Shown here: positions 17,863 through 25,517 of the stretch, in pieces
Numbering within the stretch: the stretch's first letter is position 1
How the letters are laid out: every line of letters begins with the position of its first letter
Origin: an uncultured Chryseobacterium sp.
GTDB lineage: Bacteria; Bacteroidota; Bacteroidia; Flavobacteriales; Weeksellaceae
Direction: 5' to 3'
DNA: 64,000 nucleotides
Assembly: GCA_913778085.1 (NCBI GenBank)
Contig: CAJYXJ010000020.1
Span: forward strand, 62,001 to 126,000
Made by a program: the position numbers and the translations under genes
The notes under the pieces: generated by a model
Databases searched by the model: none
What the model was told of the DNA's origin: nothing
What the model saw: only the letters and a program-made list of their open reading frames with translations

Positions 17863-18499
17863 AAATTTTTAATGTTTTTGTTATAAGTTCTATATTTTCT
17901 TCGGTCACTTCTTCCAGATCGGGAATTCTTATGATTTCGGTTTCGGGTGGAATATTTTTGCAGATTATATTTTCCGTATCTGCAGGGAAACTTCCGTTGA
18001 GGATGATGTACCGAAGCCTGATATTTTTCGATTGTAAAGCCATCATCGACAGTAAAGTATGATTGATGCAGCCCAGATAATTCCTTACGACCAGAACGGC
18101 CGGAACATTCAGTTTGGCGATCAGATCCATGATATATTCGTTATTATTTAAGGGAACCATTAGTCCTCCGGCACCTTCTACAATGAGATGATTCTGGGTT
18201 TCAGGTAGTTTGATTTTATTTAAATCAATTGTAATCCCTTCTTCCTTTGCCGATTGATGTGGCGAGGCAGCCAGCTTAAAGCGGTAAGCTTCAGGATAGC
18301 AGACGGTATTTTCACCTGTCCAGCATTTGATTTTCATCGAGTCGGAAAAATTCAGGTCTCCCGACTGGACGGGCTTCCAGTAATCCGCCTGGAAATATTT
18401 TGCCAATACCGCAGAACACACGGTTTTCCCGATTTCCGTGCTTATTCCGGTGATAAAAAGTATTTTTTGCTCAGGGTTTTCCTGCTGATCTGAATTCAT
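17852..18499 (-). CDS. bioD: dethiobiotin synthetase
   Basis: ATP-dependent carboxylase of 215 residues that closes the ureido ring of DAPA. The P-loop is GISTEIGKT (residues 18-26; the usual form is GTDTEVGKT), followed by WKPVQSG and the [11 protein letters not shown] motif. Slightly short of the E. coli length but complete. It begins 35 bp after the bioF stop codon and overlaps bioB. It acts between bioA and bioB in the cytoplasm. Confidence 0.95.
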   Translation of the reverse strand: MNSDQQENPEQKILFITGISTEIGKTVCSAVLAKYFQADYWKPVQSGDLNFSDSMKIKCWTGENTVCYPEAYRFKLAASPHQSAKEEGITIDLNKIKLPETQNHLIVEGAGGLMVPLNNNEYIMDLIAKLNVPAVLVVRNYLGCINHTLLSMMALQSKNIRLRYIILNGSFPADTENIICKNIPPETEIIRIPDLEEVTEENIELITKTLKIYDR

Positions 18500-18534
18500 T
18501 TGATTTTAATTGATTAAAGATTACTTAACTGTTT

Positions 18535-19641
18535 CTATAAAAATTCTTTAATTATTCGTGCCAGCGCTTTAATTTCACTTTCGGTGTTAAAACTGTGCAG
18601 ACAGATCCGCAGGCGTTCGGTACCTTCTTTTACGGCAGGACTCAAAATGGCATAGGTTAAAAAACCATTTGTCAGCAGAGAATCATTCAGTGCTCTTACC
18701 CGTTTATTGTCGGGAATTATAATTGCCTGAACAGGACTGTTTGCAGCAGAAGGGCTTTCGATCTGCTGATCACCGAATATCTGGATATTGCGCTGAAGAA
18801 GGCTTAAAAGTTCCTGATTGTTTTTCAGGAAATGATAGCCTTCCCTAATGCTCATCCAAAGGAAATCCTGCGCGGAAGTGGTATAGATAAAGGGCGATGC
18901 AAAATTGATAAGATAAGATCTGATGGTTGTGTTCGTCAGCACTGCTGCCCCATGCATTCCCAAAGCTTTTCCATAGGTAATGACCGTTGCTAAAACATGA
19001 TCCTGTAATTTAAATTTATCTACCAAACCATAGTTGAAAACGCCGAAAGCATGGGCTTCGTCCACAATTAATCCGGCATTGTATTTTCCGGCAGTTCTGG
19101 CGATTTCTTTAATCGGTGCGACATCGCCGTCCATTGAATACAGGCTTTCGATAGCGATATAGCAGGTTCCGGTTTGTTTTTTTAAAATCTGCTCCAAATG
19201 ACGGCAGTCATTATGTTTGAATTTCAATTTTTTGGCGTTGGACAGTTTGCAGGCGTCATGAACCGACCGGTGAATCTGTTCATCCACAATAATCGTGTCG
19301 TGACGAGTTGGTAATGTAGAAAACAAGGCGAGATTGGCGTTATAGCCAGAGGAAAAAAGCAGTGCTGATCCGTACCCGTGTTCATCCGCAATAAATTCTT
19401 CGGTTTCCACAACGGAATTGCTGTTTCCGCTGATGAGTCTCGATCCCGTGCTTCCCATTAGCAGTTCCGGATTTTCTGTTATGGATTTTAGAAGAATATT
19501 CTGAAAATCCTTGTTTCCGGATAAGCCTAAATAGTCGTTGGAATAAAAATCTGTTCCCTGTCGTCTGCCTTTTAGGATTCTCAACGTTCCGTTGTCTTCC
19601 CTTTTTGCTAAGGCTTCCTGAAAGTATGAATGGCTAAACAT
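18535..19641 (-). CDS. bioF: 8-amino-7-oxononanoate synthase
   Basis: PLP-dependent alpha-oxoamine synthase, 368 residues, condensing pimeloyl thioester with alanine to KAPA. Features: YSNDYLGLSG, GSTGSRLISGNS, DEAHAFGVFNYG, the PLP lysine in ITYGKALGMHGA, and SPFIYTTSA. I place the start at the ATG at 19641; the longer open frame to 19725 lies inside the preceding gene and does not resemble the family. The start overlaps the preceding di-iron gene by 8 bp, so translation is probably coupled. KbI/HemA-like synthases are related, but the bioDBA neighbours fix the function. Confidence 0.94.
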   Translation of the reverse strand: MFSHSYFQEALAKREDNGTLRILKGRRQGTDFYSNDYLGLSGNKDFQNILLKSITENPELLMGSTGSRLISGNSNSVVETEEFIADEHGYGSALLFSSGYNANLALFSTLPTRHDTIIVDEQIHRSVHDACKLSNAKKLKFKHNDCRHLEQILKKQTGTCYIAIESLYSMDGDVAPIKEIARTAGKYNAGLIVDEAHAFGVFNYGLVDKFKLQDHVLATVITYGKALGMHGAAVLTNTTIRSYLINFASPFIYTTSAQDFLWMSIREGYHFLKNNQELLSLLQRNIQIFGDQQIESPSAANSPVQAIIIPDNKRVRALNDSLLTNGFLTYAILSPAVKEGTERLRICLHSFNTESEIKALARIIKEFL

Positions 19642-20257
19642 AGTCCGGCTGCATAACTTCTCCTGCAACAGCAATGATCCATTGTTGATGAAGCACCTGT
19701 TCCATCTTAAGAATAACCTCAGCATGGATCTTCCAGTCTGCTGAAAATTGACCCAGCTGATGAATCATTTCTTCCAAGTGCCCTTCCTCTTCCAAAATAA
19801 TCGATTTTACCAGGATTTTTGAGGAATGCTTTGTCAGCACCTCCTGATAGACCGGATATAATGCATCGGCACGGACTTCGATGGCATATGTTACAAAAAG
19901 ATAAGCTGCATATTTCAGTTCTTCTCTGGATAAGCGGAAATGCTCCTGAAGATACCGGCAGGCTTTCATATCCAGCGCATGAAGATAATGCCTTGTTGCC
20001 ATTGAGGCCAGCAATTCATCACTTTTATACGTTTTACAGATTTCGGGACTTATCTTTAAAATCTGCTTTTTCAGGTAATACGAGTGGCGGTGTTCTTCTG
20101 CGGCATGCTTCAGCTGGATCAGGCTGACTTCCGAAGGATGCTCACAGGCAGAGATTTTCCGTGCGCCTGCATTTTCCATAAAAGATAAAGTATTGAGCCA
20201 TTTTGCGTGAACCGTGTCGTATGCTACAATCTTTTCAAGAAGAGGTTGTAATTCCAT
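19634..20257 (-). CDS. predicted ferritin-like di-iron protein heading the biotin operon
   Basis: 207 residues, all-helical, not a named biotin enzyme. Ligand spacing fits a four-helix di-iron site: Glu28 (helix 1, SFMENAG), Glu55-x-x-His58 (EEHRHSYYL), Glu127 (YAIEVRAD) and Glu157-x-x-His160 (LEEEGHLEE). The intervals 28 to 55 and 127 to 157 are those of ferritin-like oxidases and oxygenases. No signal peptide, so cytoplasmic. It is the first gene of the operon and overlaps bioF by 8 bp. None of bioC, bioH, bioG, bioI, bioW or bioZ is in the window. I infer, without proof, a redox step tied to biotin, for example making or trimming the pimeloyl precursor. A scaffold or iron-sensing role is an alternative. 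Confidence 0.8.
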   Translation of the reverse strand: MELQPLLEKIVAYDTVHAKWLNTLSFMENAGARKISACEHPSEVSLIQLKHAAEEHRHSYYLKKQILKISPEICKTYKSDELLASMATRHYLHALDMKACRYLQEHFRLSREELKYAAYLFVTYAIEVRADALYPVYQEVLTKHSSKILVKSIILEEEGHLEEMIHQLGQFSADWKIHAEVILKMEQVLHQQWIIAVAGEVMQPDYV

Positions 20258-20322
20258 TATGATTTTGTTTGGTTCAAAAGTAGTATATTGCCGGATGGTG
20301 ACAGGGTGCCAGTTTTAAGATT
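20258..20322. promoter_or_regulatory. divergent promoter region, biotin operon / MocR regulator
   Basis: The 65-bp gap must hold both start regions. On the minus strand TACTTTTG (20275-20282) matches the -7 consensus 18 bp before the biotin operon start, giving a leader of about 10 nt. No equally good box is seen for the regulator. Such a compact shared region is where a MocR-type protein would bind. Confidence 0.55.
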
Positions 20323-21804
20323 ATGGATAGTCCGGTTGAGATTCCTTACAAGAGTTTTATTAAAATCGATAGAAATTCAAGGGTTTCTATGTATTTGCAG
20401 ATTTCAAATCAATTGATCAATGCTATTCAGCGTGGCGCTTTACCCTTCGGCACCAAGCTGCCGGGAACACGTACTTTAAGCCGGATTCTGAATGTCCATC
20501 GTAATACGGCCGTTTCCGTATACGACGAATTGTTTGTTCAGGGGTGGGTGGAAAGCTTTCCCAATAAAGGTACTTTTGTAATCGGCAAAGCTCAGAATCA
20601 TTCTTCGGAAATAAGAGCTTTTGAGAAAAAGCATCTGGAAAATTACCCGAAACAGACCGGTTTTCCTTTTAAAACAACCAATATTTTAGACAATCCTTTT
20701 GAACAGTCGCCGTGTGAATATATTTTTAACGATGGCATTCCCGATATCCGCTTGACGCAGGTCGATCAGTATTCCCGGATTTACACTTCCCTGCTCAAAA
20801 GAAAAGCCCATAAGATCGGGCAGTACAATCAGGACGGAAGCGAATTTTTCAAACAGCACCTTTCAAAATATTTAAATCTTTCCAGAGGACTTCCGATTTC
20901 AAAAAACAACCTGCTGATTACCCGAAGCACGGAAATGAGCATCTATATTGTTTCAGAAATCCTTTTATCAAAAGGAGATACGGTTTTGGTAGGCGAACTG
21001 AGCTACTTTTCCGTTAATATGATCTTTCAGAAAGCAGGGGTTACAATAGAGTCTGTACCAATTGATCATGAAGGCATCGATGTAGAAGAAGTAAGAAAGA
21101 TCTGCAGGACCAGAAAAATAAGAATGCTTTACCTTACCCCGCACCATCACTATCCTACGACGGTTACTTTGAGTGCACAGCGGCGGCTCGAACTTTTACA
21201 GCTCGCCGAAGAATTCGGCTTTATTATTCTTGAAGATGATTACGATTATGAATTCTATTACGATAAAAGCCCGATCCTTCCCCTTGCCAGCGCAGATACG
21301 AACGGTATGGTGGTTTATATCGGTTCCTTTGGAAAATCACTGGCTCCCGGATTCCGTACCGGCTTTATTGTGGCTCCCGAAAACCTGATGGCGGAAATGA
21401 GGAAATACCTAGGCATCATAGACCGGCAGGGAGATATCCTGATGGAGCACGTATTGGGCGAAATGATTGCCGAAGGGGAAATCAACCGTTATCTCAAGAA
21501 ATCATTAAAGGTATATCAGGAAAGAAGGGATTATTTTTCACTGCTGCTTCAGGAACATCTGGGGAATTTTTTACATTTTGAAAAACCTTCCGGTGGCTTG
21601 GCTCTGTGGCTGGAATGGCAGATTCCGGTGAATCTTATGCAGCTGGCTAAAAACTGTGCCCAGAACGACCTGTTTATACCCAAAACGCTCTTGTATCAGA
21701 ATAAGAATCTTTCCGCAATGCGTCTTGGCTTCGGCAACCTGAATACGGAAGAAATGGAAAAGTCCGTACAGATTTTTTCTGAAACGCTAAAAGTAATGAT
21801 CTGA
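20323..21804 (+). CDS. MocR/PdxR-like GntR regulator with aminotransferase domain
   Basis: 493 residues. An N-terminal GntR winged helix (about 15-85; LPFGTKLPGTRTLSRILNVH, NTAVSVYDELFVQGWVE) is fused to a fold-type I aminotransferase domain (about 120-490). The PLP lysine is Lys338 in GSFGKSLAPGFRTG. MocR proteins bind PLP and often an amino compound and control adjacent genes from divergent promoters. It is divergent from the biotin operon, two products of which (BioF, BioA) are PLP enzymes acting on amino substrates. Control of the biotin genes, with KAPA, DAPA or PLP as effector, is a reasonable inference. Control of vitamin B6 genes elsewhere is the alternative. Confidence 0.93.
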   Translation: MDSPVEIPYKSFIKIDRNSRVSMYLQISNQLINAIQRGALPFGTKLPGTRTLSRILNVHRNTAVSVYDELFVQGWVESFPNKGTFVIGKAQNHSSEIRAFEKKHLENYPKQTGFPFKTTNILDNPFEQSPCEYIFNDGIPDIRLTQVDQYSRIYTSLLKRKAHKIGQYNQDGSEFFKQHLSKYLNLSRGLPISKNNLLITRSTEMSIYIVSEILLSKGDTVLVGELSYFSVNMIFQKAGVTIESVPIDHEGIDVEEVRKICRTRKIRMLYLTPHHHYPTTVTLSAQRRLELLQLAEEFGFIILEDDYDYEFYYDKSPILPLASADTNGMVVYIGSFGKSLAPGFRTGFIVAPENLMAEMRKYLGIIDRQGDILMEHVLGEMIAEGEINRYLKKSLKVYQERRDYFSLLLQEHLGNFLHFEKPSGGLALWLEWQIPVNLMQLAKNCAQNDLFIPKTLLYQNKNLSAMRLGFGNLNTEEMEKSVQIFSETLKVMI

Positions 21805-22013
21805 CGGTCATCTGAAAATTTTTAATTATATAGGCGGGACAAAAGCTATTATACCTCATCAAATTAAAAGAAGGCAGACCCGATAAGATGCTTTTAAATA
21901 AAGAAGCCGGAGCTGGAGTTTGTTTCTCAGTATGAGATCTAATTGTGTTTTGTATTAAATTATACTGTTATTGGTTAGATTTTTGAATACTAAAATCCAA
22001 ATCACACACACCA

Positions 22014-23039
22014 TTGAAGCTTATCAAATTTACAAACAAAGGTATCTACTGCCCACAGGGAAAATTTTACATCGATCCCTGGCGGCCGGTTGATCTTGCG
22101 GTTATCACCCACGGACATGCCGACCATGCACGCTGGGGAATGAAAAAGTACCTCTGCCATCATTTTACCAAACCTATTTTATACAAAAGAATCAGCGAGG
22201 ATATCGAATGCCAGAGTGTAGAATATGGTGAAGTCATCAATATGAACGGCGTTAAGGTTTCGTTTCATCCTGCCGGGCATATCATTGGTTCGGCACAGAT
22301 CCGTCTGGAATATAAAGGCTATGTAAGTGTCATATCCGGCGATTATAAAGTTCAGGACGACGGTTTGAGCACGCCTTTCGAGCTGGTACGGTGCAACGAA
22401 TTTGTAACGGAAAGTACATTCGGACTGCCAATTTACAACTGGCTTGAAGTGGACGACCTGAACAAGAGACTCCAGAACTGGGTGCTCCGGAATAAGGAAA
22501 ATCAGAAAACCTCCGTGTTTATCGGGTATTCCCTTGGCAAAGCCCAGAGGATCATGAAAGCGGTGGAAGGAATGGGAAAAATCCATGTCCACTATTCGAT
22601 CGGAAAGCTGAATGAGGCTTTTGAAACGGTCGGGATTAAGCTACCTGAATATGAAATTCCGGATTTCAGGGAAAGTATTAAACATGTGCAGGACGAAATC
22701 GTGATTGTCCCGCCTGCTTTAATGGATTCCAATGTGATTAAAAAAATACCCAATGCAGCGATCGCCATCTGTTCCGGCTGGATGCAGGTCCGGGGTGCAA
22801 GACGCTGGCGGAGTGCCGATGCCGGATTTGCCATGAGCGACCATGCCGACTGGAAAGGCCTCCTTCAGGCCATCAAAGCTACGGAAGCGGAGATCGTACA
22901 CGTTACTCACGGACAGACCGAGGTTTTCTCCAAATATTTAAATGAGATCGGAATTCAGTCTGATGTCGTAGAAACCCTGTACGGTGACGATGATGAAGAG
23001 GAAGTTGAAAAAGAAACCGTTAAAAAGCAGGAGCCATGA
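22014..23039 (+). CDS. ligase-associated MBL-fold DNA exonuclease
   Basis: 341 residues, metallo-beta-lactamase/beta-CASP-type nuclease. The metal motif is THGHADH (His33, His35, Asp37, His38), with further ligands in PAGHIIGSAQ, SGDYK, SDHADW and VTHGQTE. It has a TTG start at 22014. Its stop overlaps the start of the DNA ligase gene in an ATGA, so they are translationally coupled. In the known four-gene cassette (exonuclease, ligase, DEXH helicase, PdeM), such proteins are thought to trim ends in a DNA damage response. Confidence 0.93.
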   Translation: MKLIKFTNKGIYCPQGKFYIDPWRPVDLAVITHGHADHARWGMKKYLCHHFTKPILYKRISEDIECQSVEYGEVINMNGVKVSFHPAGHIIGSAQIRLEYKGYVSVISGDYKVQDDGLSTPFELVRCNEFVTESTFGLPIYNWLEVDDLNKRLQNWVLRNKENQKTSVFIGYSLGKAQRIMKAVEGMGKIHVHYSIGKLNEAFETVGIKLPEYEIPDFRESIKHVQDEIVIVPPALMDSNVIKKIPNAAIAICSGWMQVRGARRWRSADAGFAMSDHADWKGLLQAIKATEAEIVHVTHGQTEVFSKYLNEIGIQSDVVETLYGDDDEEEVEKETVKKQEP

Positions 23040-24616
23040 AAAATTTCGCCGAACTGATCAATGCCTTGGAAAGCACCAATAAAACCAATGCTAAAATTGA
23101 TGCCATCATCGATTATCTGGAGCGGGCCCCCGATAATGATAAAGTGTGGTTCATTGCTCTCTTTACCGGTAAAAGGCCGAAACGAAATGTGAACAGCAAT
23201 TACATGAAAGAATGGGCACTGGACATAACGCAGCTGCCTTTCTGGCTGTTCCAGGAAAGCTATTCTTCCGTAGGAGATCTTGGAGAAACGATATCGCTGA
23301 TCCTTCCGCCACCAACGGAAAAGATTGAACGTTCCCTGTCCGAATGGATGGACGATATCGTAAACCTTAAGAATAAGACAGATGCTGAAAAAAAAGAATT
23401 TATCCTCACTTCATGGAACGGGCTGGATTATACGGAACGGCTGATTTTCAACAAACTGCTCGGCGGCAGTTTCCGGATCGGAGTTTCCGATAAAACGCTG
23501 ATCAATGCACTGACGAAATTTTCCGAACAGGAATCAAGTGCGCTGATGCACAGTCTCATGGGAAAATGGCTGCCGAATGAAGTCTCTTTCCAGGAGTTGA
23601 TTGATGCAGAAAATGTGAATCCGGACAACTCAAAGCCATACCCGTTCTGTCTGGCCTATCCGCTTGAAAAAGATCTGGATGAACTCGGAACGCCGGATGA
23701 ATGGCAGATTGAATATAAATGGGACGGCATCCGAGGACAGATCATCAAAAGAAACGGCGAAGTTTTTATTTGGTCAAGAGGTGAAGAATTAATCACGGAA
23801 CAGTTTCCGGAAGTAAAAGAAGCCGTTGAAAAAATGAACGGCAATTTCGTGATCGACGGGGAAATCCTGGCGGTAAAAGATGATAAAGTTTTAAATTTTA
23901 ACGAACTGCAGAAACGCCTGAACCGGAAAACATTAACCAAAAAGATGTTATCCGAAATCCCGGTAGAGGTTTTTGCTTATGATCTCCTTGAACTGGAAGG
24001 TAATGATTTGAGGGAAAAACCGATTTCCGGAAGACGGGCGATGCTGGAAGAATTGTTATTAAATGAAACTCCGGAAAACATCAAACTCTCTGAAGTTATT
24101 GAATTTAATGAATGGAACGAACTGGATAAGATCAGGGAAGCTTCCAGGGAAATCAACAGTGAAGGCCTGATGTTGAAGCAGAAGAATTCGCTCTATCATT
24201 CAGGAAGAAAAAAAGGCGACTGGTGGAAGTGGAAGATCAATCCGCTGACGATTGACGCCGTATTAATCTATGCCCAAAAAGGAAGTGGACGAAGAAGTGC
24301 TTATTACACCGATTATACCTTTGCCGTAAAAAACGGAGATAAACTGGTGACGATTGCCAAAGCCTATTCCGGATTAACGGATAAGGAAATCATGGAAGTC
24401 AGCAAGTTCGTAAACAAAAATGCCATCGAAAAATTCGGCCCCGTAAGAACAGTTAAAGCAGAGTTGGTTTTTGAAATTGCCTTTGAAGGCATCGGATTCA
24501 GCAGCCGCCATAAAAGCGGTGTTGCACTGCGTTTCCCGAGGATCCTGAGATGGCGGAAAGATAAGACGGTAGATGAAATTGACGAACTGGAAGAGGTGAA
24601 GAAACTGATACAGTAA
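23036..24616 (+). CDS. ATP-dependent DNA ligase (LigB/LigC-like, repair cassette)
   Basis: 526 residues. An N-terminal helical DNA-binding domain (about 1-195) leads to the nucleotidyltransferase core with the adenylation motif EYKWDGIRG (Lys228), then FVIDGEILA, FAYDLLELEG, EGLMLKQKNS and KGDWWKWK, and a C-terminal OB fold ending in GVALRFPRILRWRKDK. It seals nicks using ATP, unlike the NAD-dependent replicative LigA. Overlap with the exonuclease gene by 4 bp indicates joint expression. The length fits the ligases of this cassette. Confidence 0.95.
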   Translation: MKNFAELINALESTNKTNAKIDAIIDYLERAPDNDKVWFIALFTGKRPKRNVNSNYMKEWALDITQLPFWLFQESYSSVGDLGETISLILPPPTEKIERSLSEWMDDIVNLKNKTDAEKKEFILTSWNGLDYTERLIFNKLLGGSFRIGVSDKTLINALTKFSEQESSALMHSLMGKWLPNEVSFQELIDAENVNPDNSKPYPFCLAYPLEKDLDELGTPDEWQIEYKWDGIRGQIIKRNGEVFIWSRGEELITEQFPEVKEAVEKMNGNFVIDGEILAVKDDKVLNFNELQKRLNRKTLTKKMLSEIPVEVFAYDLLELEGNDLREKPISGRRAMLEELLLNETPENIKLSEVIEFNEWNELDKIREASREINSEGLMLKQKNSLYHSGRKKGDWWKWKINPLTIDAVLIYAQKGSGRRSAYYTDYTFAVKNGDKLVTIAKAYSGLTDKEIMEVSKFVNKNAIEKFGPVRTVKAELVFEIAFEGIGFSSRHKSGVALRFPRILRWRKDKTVDEIDELEEVKKLIQ

Positions 24617-24885
24617 ATTTAAATTATGACGGAATATAACTGCACCAACCATTGATCTACTCAGACATAAAAGATTTTAGGCTGAGTTTCGTCTGAAATG
24701 AATCAAACCTTCAATTTTATTTTGACCATAATTAATATTTTAATAGACACTCAACAGTATCGGACAATTATAGACCTATGTTTTTATAGGTATTGTTAAA
24801 TTATCACGGTGTTTAAGTTAAATATTTACAGGCTCTGCAGGTTTTTTATAAAATCTTCTTAACTTCTTCGATTTGAAATACGAAA

Positions 24886-25323
24886 ATGAAAATTATAAAA
24901 ATGGTTGGAGCCGGTCTGATCATATCCGGTCTGTTATTGGCAGCTATTTTAATAGGTAACAAAACGGAAGTAACAATAGGAAATGCTGCTTACCATAAGA
25001 ACTACGAAAATATATATCCGCCGGACTGCTTCATTATTTTCGAAAATAAAAAATATCTTATTAAGGATCTCTATAAATATAAAAGTAAGATACTGAAAGA
25101 ATACAGCTTTGCCGCAAGTGAAGGTTTCGCGACACAAAAATTCACTTTTCCTTTTGAAATGAATTACAGTAATGAGCAGAAAAAAAGGGTCATCTTAAGA
25201 TATTCCGGGAAAGCGGCGTTTGTAAATTTCGATTCCCATCAGTATAAAATCAGCGAAAAAAGAAAGGATACGCTTATTTCAAAAATAAACAGCAATGAGC
25301 TTATTCTGTTCATAGAAAAATAG
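24886..25323 (+). CDS. small membrane-anchored protein of unknown function
   Basis: 145 residues: one N-terminal membrane helix (VGAGLIISGLLLAAILIG) and a soluble, Lys/Tyr-rich domain (IFENKKYLIKDLYKYKSK, KFTFPFEMNYSNEQ). No lipobox and no motif I can name. It sits between the ligase and helicase of the repair cassette, with 269 bp before it and 194 bp after, so it is probably an independent insertion rather than a cassette member. Confidence 0.65.
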   Translation: MKIIKMVGAGLIISGLLLAAILIGNKTEVTIGNAAYHKNYENIYPPDCFIIFENKKYLIKDLYKYKSKILKEYSFAASEGFATQKFTFPFEMNYSNEQKKRVILRYSGKAAFVNFDSHQYKISEKRKDTLISKINSNELILFIEK

Positions 25324-25517
25324 CATCTAAATAAACACCGGTCATTTACAGAATTTATATTCTGAAATGCCTGATTAAAGATTATAAATGCTGAATTTAC
25401 CATATGTTCTTTATTATAAAAATATTTTGGTTAAAAAATTGATACTATAGATTGCGGCACGAAGCCTGCAAAGAATAGGCTTTTAGACATCGTGTAAACA
25501 ATAAACAGATTTACAAT

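Noticed and set aside
19642-19725. Longer N-terminus for bioF
   Set aside because: The added 28 residues lie in the coding region of the preceding gene and do not match the family; the ATG at 19641 gives the expected start.
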